A stretch of 64,000 nt of DNA. It comes from Asterias rubens (taxonomy: Eukaryota; Echinodermata; Asteroidea; Forcipulatida; Asteriidae). Every line of letters starts with the position of its first letter. The first letter of the stretch is position 1. The stretch spans positions 4,898,001 to 4,962,000 of the forward strand of contig NC_047082.1 in NCBI RefSeq assembly GCF_902459465.1, in the 5' to 3' direction. The notes beneath the pieces were generated by a model. The model was given only the letters and a program-made list of their open reading frames with translations, was not told the origin of the DNA and ran no database searches. This document shows, one piece after another, positions 1-11,200 of this stretch. Position numbers and translations under genes: made by a program.

Positions 1-2
1 AC

Positions 3-719
3 ATGAACTTATTGGTCTTAATGATGGTTTGGATACATGAGGTTTCACTTGATGTTTGCCCAAGACGTTGGCATCAATGGATGGGGTCTTGTTACTACAT
101 CCTTGACGGTAAGATGGAATGGGCTACAGCCTACAAAGCCTGCCGTCGTCCCGGTAGTCACTTAGTGATAACAGACTCCGAAGATGAAAACAACCTCATC
201 AGAGGGTTGCTGGAGAATTACAAAGATGCTATACCGACATCTAAAGTATGGATTGGGTGTAACGATCTTAGCCAATATGGCTCGTGGGAATGCTTCGGTG
301 AGGAGAGCAAAGCACCAAATTACACCAACTGGTCTGGAAATGAACCGACACAGAGTAGAGACCAAAGATGTGTCAGATTGCATGTGAATGCTGGTAATTG
401 GGGTAATCAGAATTGCCTTGGTTTGCTGTTTGCAATGTGTGAGCTGCGCTACACGGAGCCGGTGTATTGCTTGCCAATGGGTGCCGATGGGCACCTTCAG
501 TCACAGTGCCTCATCGGTCACACCATAAGCAGCCTGGCAGTTCAAGGTGTTACTCAGTGTGGTAAGGCGTGCTGGGCAAAGCCACGCTGCTACTCCTTCA
601 ATATCTTGATGCTAGAAGGGGGCAAACACATTTGCCAATTGAACAACGCAACACGTGGAGAAGTATCTGGTGACACAACCAACTCTTCGATGGGAAATTG
701 TTACTACTTTGACTTGTAG
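3..719 (+). CDS. C-type lectin domain plus apple/PAN-like domain protein, possibly 5'-incomplete
   Basis: Probable secreted lectin of 238 residues, stop TAG. Residues 1-18 are hydrophobic and could be a short signal peptide, but the ATG sits at the window edge, so an upstream exon cannot be excluded. Residues 19-148 read as a long-form C-type lectin domain: cysteines at 19, 30, 47, 123, 138 and 146 fit the canonical pairs, and VWIGCNDL is the WIGL-type core. The calcium/sugar site is altered: EPT stands where EPN or QPD is usual, and WGN replaces WND, so calcium-dependent mannose binding is doubtful. Residues 156-238 carry seven further cysteines (156, 169, 186, 190, 196, 211, 233) in a spacing like an apple/PAN module, a protein- or glycan-binding fold. 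No introns are seen inside. The domain calls are from motif recognition; the ligand is unknown. Confidence 0.8.
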   Translation: MNLLVLMMVWIHEVSLDVCPRRWHQWMGSCYYILDGKMEWATAYKACRRPGSHLVITDSEDENNLIRGLLENYKDAIPTSKVWIGCNDLSQYGSWECFGEESKAPNYTNWSGNEPTQSRDQRCVRLHVNAGNWGNQNCLGLLFAMCELRYTEPVYCLPMGADGHLQSQCLIGHTISSLAVQGVTQCGKACWAKPRCYSFNILMLEGGKHICQLNNATRGEVSGDTTNSSMGNCYYFDL

Positions 720-1030
720 TTTCAAATGGCTGAGAGGTTTTTTACAAAGCCCAACACTAAACACCAACAATTCTAGAAAAAAAACCTATGAACAGGCGAA
801 GCAGATATCTCAAGATTTCTCCAATTGAACCATGTATTTGCTCTAAGATTGAACATAGAATTAAAGGACACCTCTAGATGAACATTTACAAAATCAGTTT
901 GGACACAATCCCGTATCGTGAGTAAAAACTTCTTAACATTGCATCGCAATACTTACAAGTTGATCAGGCAAAATGGTCAATGTGTTTCACATTGATTTAC
1001 ACGAGGGCGTATTATTGAGAGAAGTTGCTG
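720..1030. other. 3' flank of the lectin gene, nothing recognised
   Basis: AT-rich sequence with no coding signal. It probably holds the 3' untranslated region of the lectin gene, but no clear AATAAA is placed usefully. Confidence 0.4.
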
Positions 1031-1390
1031 CATGGACACTGTTGGTAATTACTCAAAATAATTGTTATCATAAAAATGTACCTGCGTGGTAAGGCGCAAA
1101 GGAGAGCTGTTGGTATAAAACATTGTGAGAAACGACTCCCTCGTAGTTTTTGAGGAAGATATTTTTTCTAACTCAAATTCGAAAAGACTTCAGGCATGAA
1201 GCATTTTATTAAGCATCAGACAGCACACGCAATTTAACGTGTGTAACCAGGTTTTATTCCTTGCAATTTCGATGACCAATTGAAACCAAATTTTTCAGGG
1301 TTTGTTGTTTTATGCATGTGTTGGGATGCACCTACTGGTGAGAATACATGGTCTTTGACAATTACCAAACGTGTCCAGTGCCTTTGACTT
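1031..1390 (+). mobile_element. MITE-A copy, 5' tip degraded
   Basis: The body matches the other MITE-A copies (GGTAATTACTCAAAATAATT near the left end, GGTCTTTGACAATTACCAAA near the right). The left terminus has lost the TTAAAGGCA tip. Confidence 0.7.
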
Positions 1391-1409
1391 TTTCAACCTT
1401 TTTTGTTGA

Positions 1410-1785
1410 TTAAAGGCAGTGGACACTGTTAATCACTCAAAATAATTTGTAGCATAAAAACGTACTTGGTAACAAGCAATGGAGAGCTGTTGATAGTATA
1501 AAACACTGTGAGAAACGTCCCCCTCTGAAGTGATGTAGTTTTCGAGAAAGAATTAATTTTCCACGAATTTGATTTCGAGACCAAAGAATTAGATTGAAGT
1601 CCCGAAATCAAGCATCTGAAAGCACACAGCTTCATGTGACAAGGGTATATTTTCTTCCATTATTATCTCGCGACTTCGATGACCAATTGAGTTCAAATTT
1701 TCACAGTTTTTTTAATGCATACGTTGAGACACACCAAGGGGAAGACTGGTCTTTGACAATTACCAAAGGTGTCCAGTGTCTTTAA
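1410..1785 (+). mobile_element. MITE-A copy
   Basis: Starts TTAAAGGCAGTGGACAC and ends GTGTCCAGTGTCTTTAA, so the ends are inverted repeats bounded by TTAA. The right-hand TTAA is shared with the next copy. Confidence 0.85.
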
Positions 1786-2172
1786 AGGCACATGGACACT
1801 ATTGGTAGTTACTCAAAAACAAATTGTTATCATAAAAAAATACTTTGTAACAAGTAATGGAGAGCTGTAGAATATTGTGAGAAACGGTTCCCTCTCTAAA
1901 GTAAGTAGTTTTCCAGAAAGAAGTAATTTTCCACTAAATTATTTGAATTTGATTTCGAGACCTCAGTATTAGATTTTGAGGTCCCGAAATCAAACATCTG
2001 AAAGCACACAACTTCGTATGTCAAGGGTGTTTTTTTCTCCCATATCTTGCAACTTCGACATTCTATATGGAGTTCAAATTTTCACATGTTTGTTATTTTA
2101 TGCATGTGTTGAGATACACCAAGTGAGAAGACTGGTCTTTGACACTTACAAAAGGTATCCAGTGCCTTTAAC
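1782..2172 (+). mobile_element. MITE-A copy abutting the previous one
   Basis: Begins inside the terminal TTAA of the copy before it and runs to TCCAGTGCCTTTAA. Head-to-tail copies sharing one TTAA suggest that the second inserted into the target site of the first. Confidence 0.85.
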
Positions 2173-2294
2173 CCTGAAGTAGATTATACAATAAAACAAC
2201 CTGTGAAAGTTTCCTTTCTAAAAGGGGAGTTAACGTTTTTAAGATAATGCTGATAATCTAGAGCGGTGAGCACCTAAAAAGAATAATCCGTAAT

Positions 2295-2370
2295 GGGAGA
2301 CATTGGAACGCTAGGTGGCAGCAGACTTATCAGGTAAGTCTGCTGCCACCAAGCGTCCGAAAAGCCTCCC
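2295..2370. repeat. short near-perfect hairpin
   Basis: Inverted arms of about 35 bases around a 5-base loop. The inner arms GGTGGCAGCAGACTTA and TAAGTCTGCTGCCACC pair perfectly, and the outer arms pair with mismatches. It looks like a minimal hairpin MITE. Confidence 0.65.
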
Positions 2371-2419
2371 ATTGGATAACACAATCTGAGAAACGTTTCA
2401 TGCAGAAACGTTTCTCGAA

Positions 2420-3357
2420 TAGGTTTTCTCGGTAAATTTCGGAAAATGAGCAGCCAATTAAACCACCAGCCTATTCTATTTCGCACGAAATCGAATGCTA
2501 CTAAAAAGGGTAATTCGATTTCATTATAAGACTTGTCAAATCTACTTTTACGTCATTCGATTTAACAAAATAATCATTCAATTTAACAATTCATCAAAGC
2601 TGCAGACAAATTCAAAGGAGTGTTTTTGAGGCGTGTGTTCAGTCATTCAATTTCATTTTGAGGCAGTCAATTCTGATATTTGTGCAGTCTTAAAAACGCT
2701 TGGTTAACTTGTTGTTTCCTTATCCGAATGTTAAAGGCATGCGGTTAATTTGTTGGCACTCTTGAACATAATTATGCCAAGATGTCTGGCCCGCCAACAG
2801 ATGGTTGGTGAATATTTACAAAAACCAACAACTGAAAAAAAAAAAAAAAAAAAAAAAAAATCAAACTCATTCAAATGTCAGGTCTTGGTCAGTTAACCAT
2901 TGAAGGTCTCCCGAAAAAAAATAAAGAAGAAAACAACCCTTATGGGGCCCAAGGTAAAGTCTACTGGAAGCATAAAATAAAGAAAATAAGGTTCGCTCGA
3001 TTTAAAAGTGAAGGTACGAAACGGTTTGCCTTATACAGTTTATATGTTTATTTGTATTTCTTTAGTCGAATACTTATTTGAATCCTCGGTGAGCGAAAAT
3101 GGTTGCCTCTTTACGAAATTGAAAATGATTAGATCAGCAAAATCTGTAGTCGAACCAGCTTTGCTAAATTGAGTGATGATTGTGTGCCATGAAAAAGAAT
3201 GAGTGTGCTAGGAACTTGAATGCCTCAAAACGAAATTGAATGACCGAATTCTGAATTTGAAACGCAGTAAAAACCGGAGAGGCAAAATAGCTTTAATTCT
3301 AACGCATGCAAATTAAATTGGCTGCTCATTTGCCGAATTTGACCGAGAGAACCTAGA
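2420..3357 (+). mobile_element. MITE-E copy carrying an insertion
   Basis: The left end TAGGTTTTCTCGG and the right end TTTGACCGAGAGAACCTA are inverted, as in the other MITE-E copies. The middle, about 2645-3175, does not match other copies and contains a run of 26 A at 2835-2860, so a second sequence has probably been inserted. The small open frame at 2875-3081 is not a recognisable protein. Confidence 0.65.
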
Positions 3358-3485
3358 TTAGAAATGTTTTTAAATAACTCGCTGTATAACCACATTCATT
3401 TAAAGTGAATTGTTTCTCAAAATACTGTACATTATCAACAACTGCATTAATTCTTACAGAGTACGTTTTCATTGTCACTATTTGT

Positions 3486-3855
3486 TTAAAGACACTTTAA
3501 GACCAGTCTTTTCACTTGGTGTATCTCAATATGCATAATAATAACAAACTTGTGATTTTTTTTAGCTCAATTGGTCGTCAATAATGAAAAAAAAAACCAC
3601 CAAAAACCACCCTTGTCACCACGAAACAGTGTGCTTTCAGATGCTTGATTTCGAGACCTCAAATTCTAATTCTGAGGTCTCAAAATCAAATTCGTGGAAA
3701 AATACAATACTTCTTTCTCGAAAACTACGTTACTTCAGAGGGAAACGTTTCTCAAAATGTTTTATACTGTCAACAGCTCCACATTACTCGTTACCAAGTA
3801 AGGTTTTACGCTAGTAATTATTGTGAGTAACTACCAATAGTGTCCACTGCCTTTA
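3486..3855 (-). mobile_element. MITE-A copy
   Basis: Reverse orientation: starts with TTAAAGACACTTTAAGACC and ends GTGTCCACTGCCTTTAA. The internal near-palindrome around GATTTCGAGACCTC is present. Confidence 0.85.
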
Positions 3856-4057
3856 AGAGAGACTGACTCGGGAACTATGTAGGTAGGTCAGAGTTCAGTG
3901 AGTGTCGTGTGAACAACTTTCAACCAGACTCGAGGATAATTTCTAATTTTGTTTCTTAGCTTTTTGAAGGGCAAACATTCGCAGGAAGCCAGTCATAGAC
4001 AATTCATGATATTTCATTAGTAGCCTTATTGTTGTTTTGTGCTTGGATACTTTGTGT

Positions 4058-4106
4058 TTAAAGGCAGACACTTTTGGTAATTACTCAAAATAATTTTTAG
4101 CATTGT
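4058..4106 (+). mobile_element. MITE-A left end only
   Basis: About 45 bases matching the left terminus of MITE-A (TTACTCAAAATAATTTTTAGC), then the match stops. Confidence 0.6.
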
Positions 4107-4265
4107 TAAATTATTTACAGTTTGTAATCTTCATACTTTAGAATGATCAACAAATTGTCACCATAGATACTCTCTATTTGTTCCCCCCGTTTATTTATTA
4201 TTTAAAAGTAGCTGAAATATATAAATATCGGTTTTACTATCAGCAAGTTAAACATTAATATTTCA

Positions 4266-4634
4266 TTAAATCCATTATACACTTTCGGTACAGAAAAAAA
4301 AAAAATTCACAGAGTTACAAATAATTTACAGGGTATACAGAAGGTAACGGTGAAAGACTTCTCTTGAAATAATATTCCATGAAATGCTTTACTTTTTGAG
4401 AAAACATTAAAACAATATCAATTCTCGTATCGAGAATTACGGATTTATTTTAAACACATGTCATGGCACGGCGAAACGCGCGGAAACAAGGGTGGGTTTT
4501 CCCGTTATTTTCTCCCGACTCTGATGACCGATTGAGCCTTAATTTTCACAGGTTTGTTGTTTTATGTATAAGTTGTGATACACGAAGTGTGGACCTTGGC
4601 AGTACTGTTTACCGAAAGTGTATAATGGTTTTAA
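4266..4634 (+). mobile_element. MITE-C copy
   Basis: The ends TTAAATCCATTATACACTTT and AAGTGTATAATGGTTTTAA are inverted and bounded by TTAA. The body is shared with 11201-11553 in opposite orientation. Confidence 0.8.
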
Positions 4635-4852
4635 GGATGAAGAGGTCAAGGTGTATTAACTTTGCCCGACGCTGATGGAAAAGGGGAAAAGGTGATTAAT
4701 AATAAAAATGCTAATTGTGTATTCATATTGCTGTCACCACGTTGGAATAGTCTAACATATACGCTTTAGAATTGAAATGCCGCGAGTTCGAATTCAACCG
4801 AGATGCCTGTAATAGGTTTCTGTTTATGTCTATTTAATAGACATGCGTTTCG

Positions 4853-5390
4853 TTAAAGGCACTGGACACTGCTGGTAATTACTCAAACTAACAATTGATA
4901 GCATAAACAAATTTGGTAACGGGTAATAGACAGCCATCTTGACTTTCTCATATTGATGTCAATATTACCAAACCGAGGCTGGAAGAACAAAATGGTCTGG
5001 TTCCTATTTGCAAAATGATTATTAGCATTCATTATTGTTTTTCGATGCGAGGAACATGATCAAGATGAGGCAGCATGCTAAAGGTCTATGGAGAGCCGTT
5101 GATAGTATAAAACATTAAGAGAAACGGCTACCTCTGAAGTGCCGTATTTTTTGAGGAAGAGGTAATTTCTTTCTCAAATAATAAAACACTTCAGGCCTTA
5201 AAAACCTGTTATTGTTGGCGTATGAAAGAACACAAGTTTGTGCAACTAGGTTTTTTTTCTTTCATTATTCTCTCACAACTTCAATGACCAATTGAGTTCA
5301 AACTGTCATTGTTATTTAATGCAATATGTTGGGATATGCCAAGTGAGAATACTGGTCTTTGACAATACCAAGAGTATCCAGTGCCTTTAA
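4853..5390 (+). mobile_element. MITE-A copy with about 150 bp internal insertion
   Basis: TTAAAGGCACTGGACAC left end and GTATCCAGTGCCTTTAA right end. The stretch about 4931-5085 has no counterpart in other copies. Confidence 0.75.
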
Positions 5391-6015
5391 TGAGGAAAAA
5401 AAACAATGAAAGCTTACCCGTGGATTCGCCAAACGCCATGCAAAGAACCTGCAATGGAGAAAGCAAACATACATCATGCCATGACTGTGAAATTGAAGAC
5501 TTTAAAAGAATAATCTGCTTTACAATGTGTTAATTAAATATATATAAAAGAAGCTGTGGTTGATCATATACAGGTACAAAATTGTAACACAAGTTTTAGG
5601 AAAGATGCTGATAAATATTATTTGGTTCATATTCAGTGTAGAATTTGTCTCTATTATCAAAAAGATACAAGCGCAAGAATTGCACACTTGGAGGTGATTT
5701 TAATTTAGACTTCATGACGTTATGTAAGCGAACTCTCAAAAACGATGGCCATGACGTATTTATTAATTTGTTCAAAGTTGTCTCTGTATAATTTAACTTT
5801 AATCTGTCAATTTGCGTAAATGTGTAAAGCACACCTTATATCAATAAATTTATAAGCACGAATTAAAAAATAACGAAACAACCATAGAGGTAAAATGTTC
5901 TTTTGCAAAATTCTGTAAATTGAGTGAATGTCGGGGAAAACATCCCAATAACAAGTATATCGGGTTGTAGTTATACTATAGGTTAAACAATCTTGAATTT
6001 AATTTCTCCATACAA
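5391..6015. other. AT-rich stretch, no gene recognised
   Basis: A 78-codon minus frame at 5596-5832 has no recognisable domain. About 45 bases at 5973-6015 (ACTATAGGTT, then CTTGAATTTAATTTCTCCAT) recur at 6429-6470, on the other side of the MITE-E that follows. Confidence 0.4.
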
Positions 6016-6430
6016 TATATGTTTTCTCGGTCAATTTCGGAAAATGCGCAGCCAATTTAACCACCAAGTTATTCGGTTTCGCGCAAAATCGAATACTACT
6101 CAAAAGGGTCATTCGATTTTGTTTTGGGATTAGTCAAATGTAATGTTGCGTCATTCGATTTAACAAAATGATCATTCAATTTAACAATTCATCAAAGCAG
6201 CATTCAAATTCGCAGACGCTTCTTGAGGCGTGTGTGTCACGAAAAAGAATGATGCTACGCTAAATTGAACAGAGTGCTAAAGGAATTTGACTCGACCCAA
6301 AACGAAATTGAATGGCCGAATTCTGAATTTGAAACGCAGTAACAACTGGAGAGGCAAAACAGCTTTAATTCGAACGCATGAAAATGAAATTGGCTGCTCA
6401 TTTACCGAATTTGACCGAGAAAACCTATAC
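6016..6430 (+). mobile_element. MITE-E copy flanked by a duplicated segment
   Basis: GTTTTCTCGGTCAATTTCGG at the left, and an inverted end TTTGACCGAGAAAACCTATA at the right. The roughly 45-base flanking repeat is too long for a normal target duplication, so a local duplication accompanied or followed the insertion. Confidence 0.8.
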
Positions 6431-6501
6431 TATAGGTTCAAAAATCTTGAATTTAATTTCTCCATACATTAATAAAATAGCATACAGTATGTTGAAAACT
6501 A

Positions 6502-6885
6502 ATTTCTCGGTCAAAGTCGGCAAATGAGCAGCCAATTTCATTTTCATGCGTTCGAATTAAAGTTGTTTTGCCTCTCAAAGTTCGGCAATTCAAATTCGTT
6601 TTGAGTCAAATCAAATTCCTTTAGCTCTCTGTTAAATTTAGCGTGTCGCCGTTCTTTTTCGTGACAAACACGCCTCAAGAAGCGTCTGCGAATTTGAATG
6701 CTGCTTTGATGAATTGCGAAATTGAATTATTATTTTGTTAAATCGAATGACGTATTATTACATTTGACTAATTATAGAACACATCGAGTGACTCTTTTCA
6801 GTAGCATACGATTTCGTGCGAAATAGAAAAGGCTGGTGGTAAAATTGGCTGGTCATTTGCCGAAATTGACCGAAAAAACCTATAA
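6502..6885 (-). mobile_element. MITE-E copy
   Basis: Reverse-orientation copy, TTTCTCGGTCAAAGTCGG to AAATTGACCGAAAAAACCTA. With the copy at 6016-6430 it forms a large inverted pair about 70 bases apart. Confidence 0.8.
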
Positions 6886-7660
6886 GGTTTGCTTACCAGT
6901 CCGATCAGCCGCAAAGTTGCTTTTTTATTCATCCTTGCAAACAAGCTCAGCTAAAACACAATCCACGATTTAGTTTAGTCTCCCACTGACGGCAAGCAAC
7001 CCCGGTTGCAATTACAACTCGGCATTCATGGAGATGAAATTCATTTTAGAATTACTTCCGAATAAGCCTACTTAGGAAATAAGGAGATATTTTGATGAGT
7101 TTATCCAAAATGGCGTCAAGAGAATGTTAGTCTAGTGAGAACTGAGTGAGAGTTGTATCTTTCTTAAGAAGGGCCGCTATTTTATCGATCCTAGACTGGG
7201 GGTTACAAAGCGGGACAGACCTCTTAGGGGATTAAGTGTTTTTCTGGTGTTACGTTGGCGAAACAGGGAGGCGGTTTGCCGTGTTGCAAGGGGTACACGG
7301 GTCCTGAATATTGATAATCGATATCACGAGGAGTGATGTATCGATTTTAGAGTCTTTTGGGTAAAGTTATGTAACAATGGAACCTGTGAAAGATCTAAAA
7401 TAGGTACATCACGTGATCATGTTTACAGTAAAACAGTCATGCGCCGTAGACCTATAAGATAAAACAACAACTATGCTCTGTGTTTACAGACGTTACCATC
7501 GGAACAAACTCCATCACATAACAGTAATATAAAAACAAGAATTGTTATGTATAGGATTTGAGGCATTGCATGTTTATCAATTTATAATATAATTTGATAA
7601 TTTATATGATTGATTGATTTATAAAATAAATTGATAATCCAAACAAATATTATAAGAGAT
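6886..7660. other. no feature recognised
   Basis: No frame longer than about 60 codons and no repeat match found within the window. The last 100 bases are very AT-rich. Confidence 0.4.
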
Positions 7661-7865
7661 GTTAAATTTGCATCGGGGATAAAGAATATCAATTTTGGTT
7701 TTTACCCATACACCGATGTGTGTTAGCACTGTATACTCAGTACTTTCCCGAGTCCTGTGCAAAAAAATATCGCAGGCATGATACTCGGGTGGGATTCGAA
7801 CCCACGACCCTTGCAATTCTAGAGCTTACTAGACTCCCGAGGTTGCCCGGTAGCTCGAGGCAATT
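7661..7865 (-). mobile_element. tRNA-derived SINE, full body
   Basis: Read on the minus strand, a tRNA-like head with B box GGTTCGAATCCC is followed by a body ending in ACACATCGGTGTATGGGTAA and an AT-rich tail. The A box is degraded here but recognisable in the related copy at 32133-32310. The open frame across it is a SINE artefact. The body segment is the parent of the 55 bp array at 61.8 kb. Confidence 0.8.
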
Positions 7866-7872
7866 CGATTAA

Positions 7873-7990
7873 TTTGGGTTGTTTACCCATACACCGATGT
7901 GTGTTAGCACTGTATAGGCCTTCTCAGTACTTTCCCGAGTCCTGTGACAAAATATCACAGGCATGTTACTCGGGAGGGATTAGAACAAAA
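7873..7990 (-). mobile_element. SINE body fragment without head
   Basis: Same SINE body (ACCCATACACCGATGTGTGT on the plus strand), truncated after CTCGGGAGGGATTAGAA. Same orientation as the previous SINE and directly abutting its head. Confidence 0.75.
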
Positions 7991-8042
7991 AATGTGCTTT
8001 TTGGTAACACCATGTGAGTAACTACGTGTCAGGTATAGAATT

Positions 8043-8500
8043 TGTTCAATACAATACAATACAATACAATACAATGGGTTTTTTATATAGCGCCATTTCA
8101 TTTAGACCACATCGCTTGAAGCTAACAATGCAATGCAGATAATACAACAAATGAACAATAAAGCAATAAACAGACACTTAGGAAAAAGATGTTTTTTAAG
8201 TGCTTTCTTGAAAATAGAGAAATTGAGGTGCGTAGTGTGATGGGAAGATGGTTCCACAGTCCTGGAGCGGCTAAGGAAAATGATTTATATGCAGCGGATT
8301 GAAGAGATTTGCTGCTTAGTTTGTTTTCAGCAAGACGGGTTTTGTCTGATGCTGAGCGAAGCCCAGCCCTGGTTTGAATGTGAAAAGAAAAACAAGATGA
8401 AAGATATGCTGGTGCAAGTCCATTTAAGCATTTATACACATGCACCAATATTTTGAATTGAATGCGCTCTTTCACCGGGAGCCAATGTAGCTTTTTGAGA
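8043..8500 (-). mobile_element. 3' fragment of a CR1/L2-like LINE with pentamer tail
   Basis: The minus frame 8122-8475 encodes the C-terminal region typical of CR1/L2-group reverse transcriptase proteins (KERIQFKILVHVYKCLNG, then AAPGLWNHLPITLR). The element ends in a 3' tandem repeat, about six ACAAT units on the plus strand at 8047-8075. The 5' part is missing. This is a different family from the LINE at 33-36.7 kb. Confidence 0.75.
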
Positions 8501-9129
8501 AAAGGAGTTGCATGGTCATGTTTAGAAGCACAAAAATATTAGTTTGGCAGCCCAATTCTGAAGATGTTGAAGTCTATTAATTTGAGTGTTCAGTGTGTTG
8601 CTTTATATTTTACTACTGCGGAGCAGATTTTTGGAGTTCGGAGACTTTTCTATCTACCGCATAGTAGAATTCGGAAAGCCATCGTCACTGCAAGTTTATC
8701 AATTGATATCATCGGACCTGTATTTGTTTCGGTCGATGGCTAGTGATCAACCAACGCCAAGTTGAGACTGTAGGATGTGATGTTGTTTTATTTATATGTG
8801 TACGTACTGCGAATCTCAATGTGAAATGAATGTGAGGTCAAAGGTGCATTTGGAAGGATCCTGACGTAAGCTCAAGGGAGGTTTCTAAAGTAAATGGTAA
8901 GCCTCGAAGTGTGACGTCAGATGTTTCAGCTCAGCATGCTAGCAGATTTTTAATCTCCGAAAGTTCTTTTAACACGAGGGCGTTAGGCCTATTTTTCAAG
9001 TCGTTTTATTCATAATTTAAGAATCTTTTTGTTGTTGATAGAGGGCGGCATGCAAATGTTGAAGGGCCGAAGGTGTTTCAACTAGAGGGCGCTATAAACC
9101 AGATTGTTTATTAGTTCGAAGAGGAGGGT
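8501..9129. other. no gene recognised
   Basis: Bases 8860-8945 (CCTCGAAGTGTGACGTCAGA) resemble an arm of the fold-back element at 14.7-15.6 kb. Otherwise nothing recognised. Confidence 0.35.
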
Positions 9130-9370
9130 GAAGGTTAGGGGGCGGCTTGCTTTTCCACAGGAGGCATAGGGAACATGAACATACAAAGTTAACGATGGGA
9201 AGAGGAAGAGGCAAATTATTAAATATCTGAGGTAAAAAGAGAAGGCAAAGACAAAGAAGTATTAGTCATTTCTAATAAAGTTTTGTGACTTCACATTATG
9301 ATTAAGGTTCAAGTTCAACGATGAGCTGATAATGTTTCGAATGTAAGTTGAGATATACTGGATGCATATT
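9130..9370 (+). repeat. dispersed repeat, copy 1
   Basis: Resembles 13555-13830 in the same orientation (CACAGGAGG, then AAGACAAA, then a segment like GTTTCGAATGTAAGTTGAGAT). The copies are diverged; class unknown. Confidence 0.5.
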
Positions 9371-10102
9371 ATGTGAACAGTGTATGTAATACAGAAGTGT
9401 AAGGCCGCCATGTCTAAGATAGACCCCGTGTGTGTAAACTAAACTGTTTGCAGTTGATTATTTGTATTTATATATTAATACTGTTCGGTCCTTCACTGTT
9501 TACAAACAATTACAAAACAAAGAAGAAATAGTAAACGATCCAAATGCACTAAGTGTTTTAAATGCTGGGCATATCTTGTAGTGTCGCTGAAATAAATGTT
9601 TAAGTCTTTTAGAAACAATTTGCACTGTTTTTTGTAATTTTTCGTCTCATCTACTTTTGTGACTACGACACAGCTTATTAATTTTATAACAAATTGCCAG
9701 CAAAAGGGCAAAATGCTACCTAGGATGAGGGCTACAAGGAAAATCAGGGAAAAATCTAAAGTAAGAGGAACTATCTGTCGACATTCCTCTTAAACTGTGA
9801 CAGAGTTGGGGAAAAGAAAAAAAATGAAGGCAGTGAGTTTACGTGTAGCGTTAACCCTATTAACAATAGGCGTAGATGCTGTGTTCAAAACCGGGAAAAG
9901 AAGAAGATGATGTGGAAACCCGCTATAGCTAGCTACAGCAAACTTTATAAAAAGACCCAGGAAGTATTGTGTGTCTCGAAAATGAAACAAAAACTTGAAC
10001 ACAAATTCTAAATTTTGCAATGAAATAAATTTTTTCTTTTCAAAATGTTATTACACAGTTCTCAAAAATGAAATGCTCAGTGCTAGCCCTGCTCACAGCA
10101 AA
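9371..10102. other. no gene recognised
   Basis: Two minus frames of 72 and 76 codons are present, without recognisable domains, and they are probably chance. Confidence 0.35.
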
Positions 10103-10323
10103 TGGACCCTTCCCATGAAATATGCTAATCACATTCACGCATGCGTACAGACCCTGTTGGTTGGCAAACGCCATAGAGTTGTGCACTAAGCAGACGCGCA
10201 ATCGCGTCTGCGTCACGCACCCATTAGCCGTGTACAAAACAGCGCGATGTTCCCTCATTTTGCCAACCAAAACGTTAGTGCGCACGCGCTATGTGCAATT
10301 TACATATTTCATGGGAAGGGTCT
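10103..10323 (+). mobile_element. MITE-F copy
   Basis: The ends GGACCCTTCCCATGAAATAT and ATATTTCATGGGAAGGGTCT are inverted repeats around a GC-rich core. The core recurs at 11824-12151 in reverse orientation. Confidence 0.75.
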
Positions 10324-10572
10324 ACTGTTTTGAATAGGCCTTAGGGAACAAAAGGGTAGCGTCGAGTTCCTCAACGGCCGTTTAAAGCCGGTAGGGTCGG
10401 CGGCCGTGTGATAAAGGCCTGAGCCGAAGGCAACGACTCTGCAAGGTTTTAAACGGACGTTTAAGAACGAGCACTACTTTTTTTTATTCCCATTCATAAA
10501 TGCCCTTTTCAATTGAAAATTCGAGGTTTGAAATAATTTTCAAAAACGTATTAAAGAATCTGTTCAATGCGC

Positions 10573-10650
10573 GTGGGTTGTATGTACGCGTGTGCGCTTA
10601 GATTACACGCGCGCGCTTAAATTACACGCGTGCGCTTAGACTACGCGATG
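10573..10650. repeat. short tandem repeat rich in CGCG
   Basis: About three degenerate units resembling GCGCTTAAATTACACGCG, with an alternating purine-pyrimidine character. Confidence 0.6.
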
Positions 10651-10826
10651 TTACATGAGAAGTTTTCTACCATCTCTATAAATATCTCCAAACTGAGTTT
10701 GTTGAACAAACTCACACATTTTGAAGATAATGATTGGGAATTTCTTACCCTGAAGTCAAGCTAAAAAATTTGTTAATACATTTATGTAATGAGACTTATT
10801 ATTTGGGATTGAGTTTGTTCAGGTAC

Positions 10827-10952
10827 CTGGGTGTGTCTGGATGATGAAGGTGCTATTGACGTGCAGGGCGAGAGATGGGATGATGGTCAGCCAGACGGCG
10901 GAGACGATTGCGCCGAAGGCATTGCTGATGGCTGGGCCTGGCACGATGGGCG
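10827..10952 (-). CDS. candidate orphan coding exon, membrane-segment-like
   Basis: On the minus strand a GC-rich 126-base block is bounded by an acceptor (TTTGTCCACAG) and a donor (CACCCAG then GTACCT). Only one of its three frames is open across it. Read with a phase-1 start, it gives 41 full codons with hydrophobic stretches (GAIVSAVWLTIIPSLAL) and ends in phase 1. Base composition stands out sharply from the AT-rich surroundings. It would fit one exon of a membrane protein whose other exons lie outside or are not recognisable here. No family is recognised; a non-coding GC-rich repeat is the main alternative. Confidence 0.4.
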
Positions 10953-11200
10953 CTGTGGACAAACACGCAAGACAATCTGTCAGCGTCCATTACGGGCACC
11001 GTAGCTCCTGTGAAAAGTTTCTTAAAATAGTCTGGCCAAACCACTTTTTATGAAGATTGTTCGGGCACATTGCCTTAAAATCTCTCGAAACTTTGCTGCT
11101 AATTGCTAATTCGCTTTGTGGTAATCGTTTGTAAAACACCAATCTATTCTTGGTATTACTAATACGCAGAAAGATGTTGTTTGGAGGCATCCAATATATC

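Noticed and set aside
162-494. 110-codon minus frame across the lectin gene
   Set aside because: Antisense shadow of the C-type lectin coding sequence; no domain.
2875-3081. Small protein gene after a poly-A run
   Set aside because: Low-complexity Lys-rich 68-codon frame inside a MITE insertion; no conserved motif.
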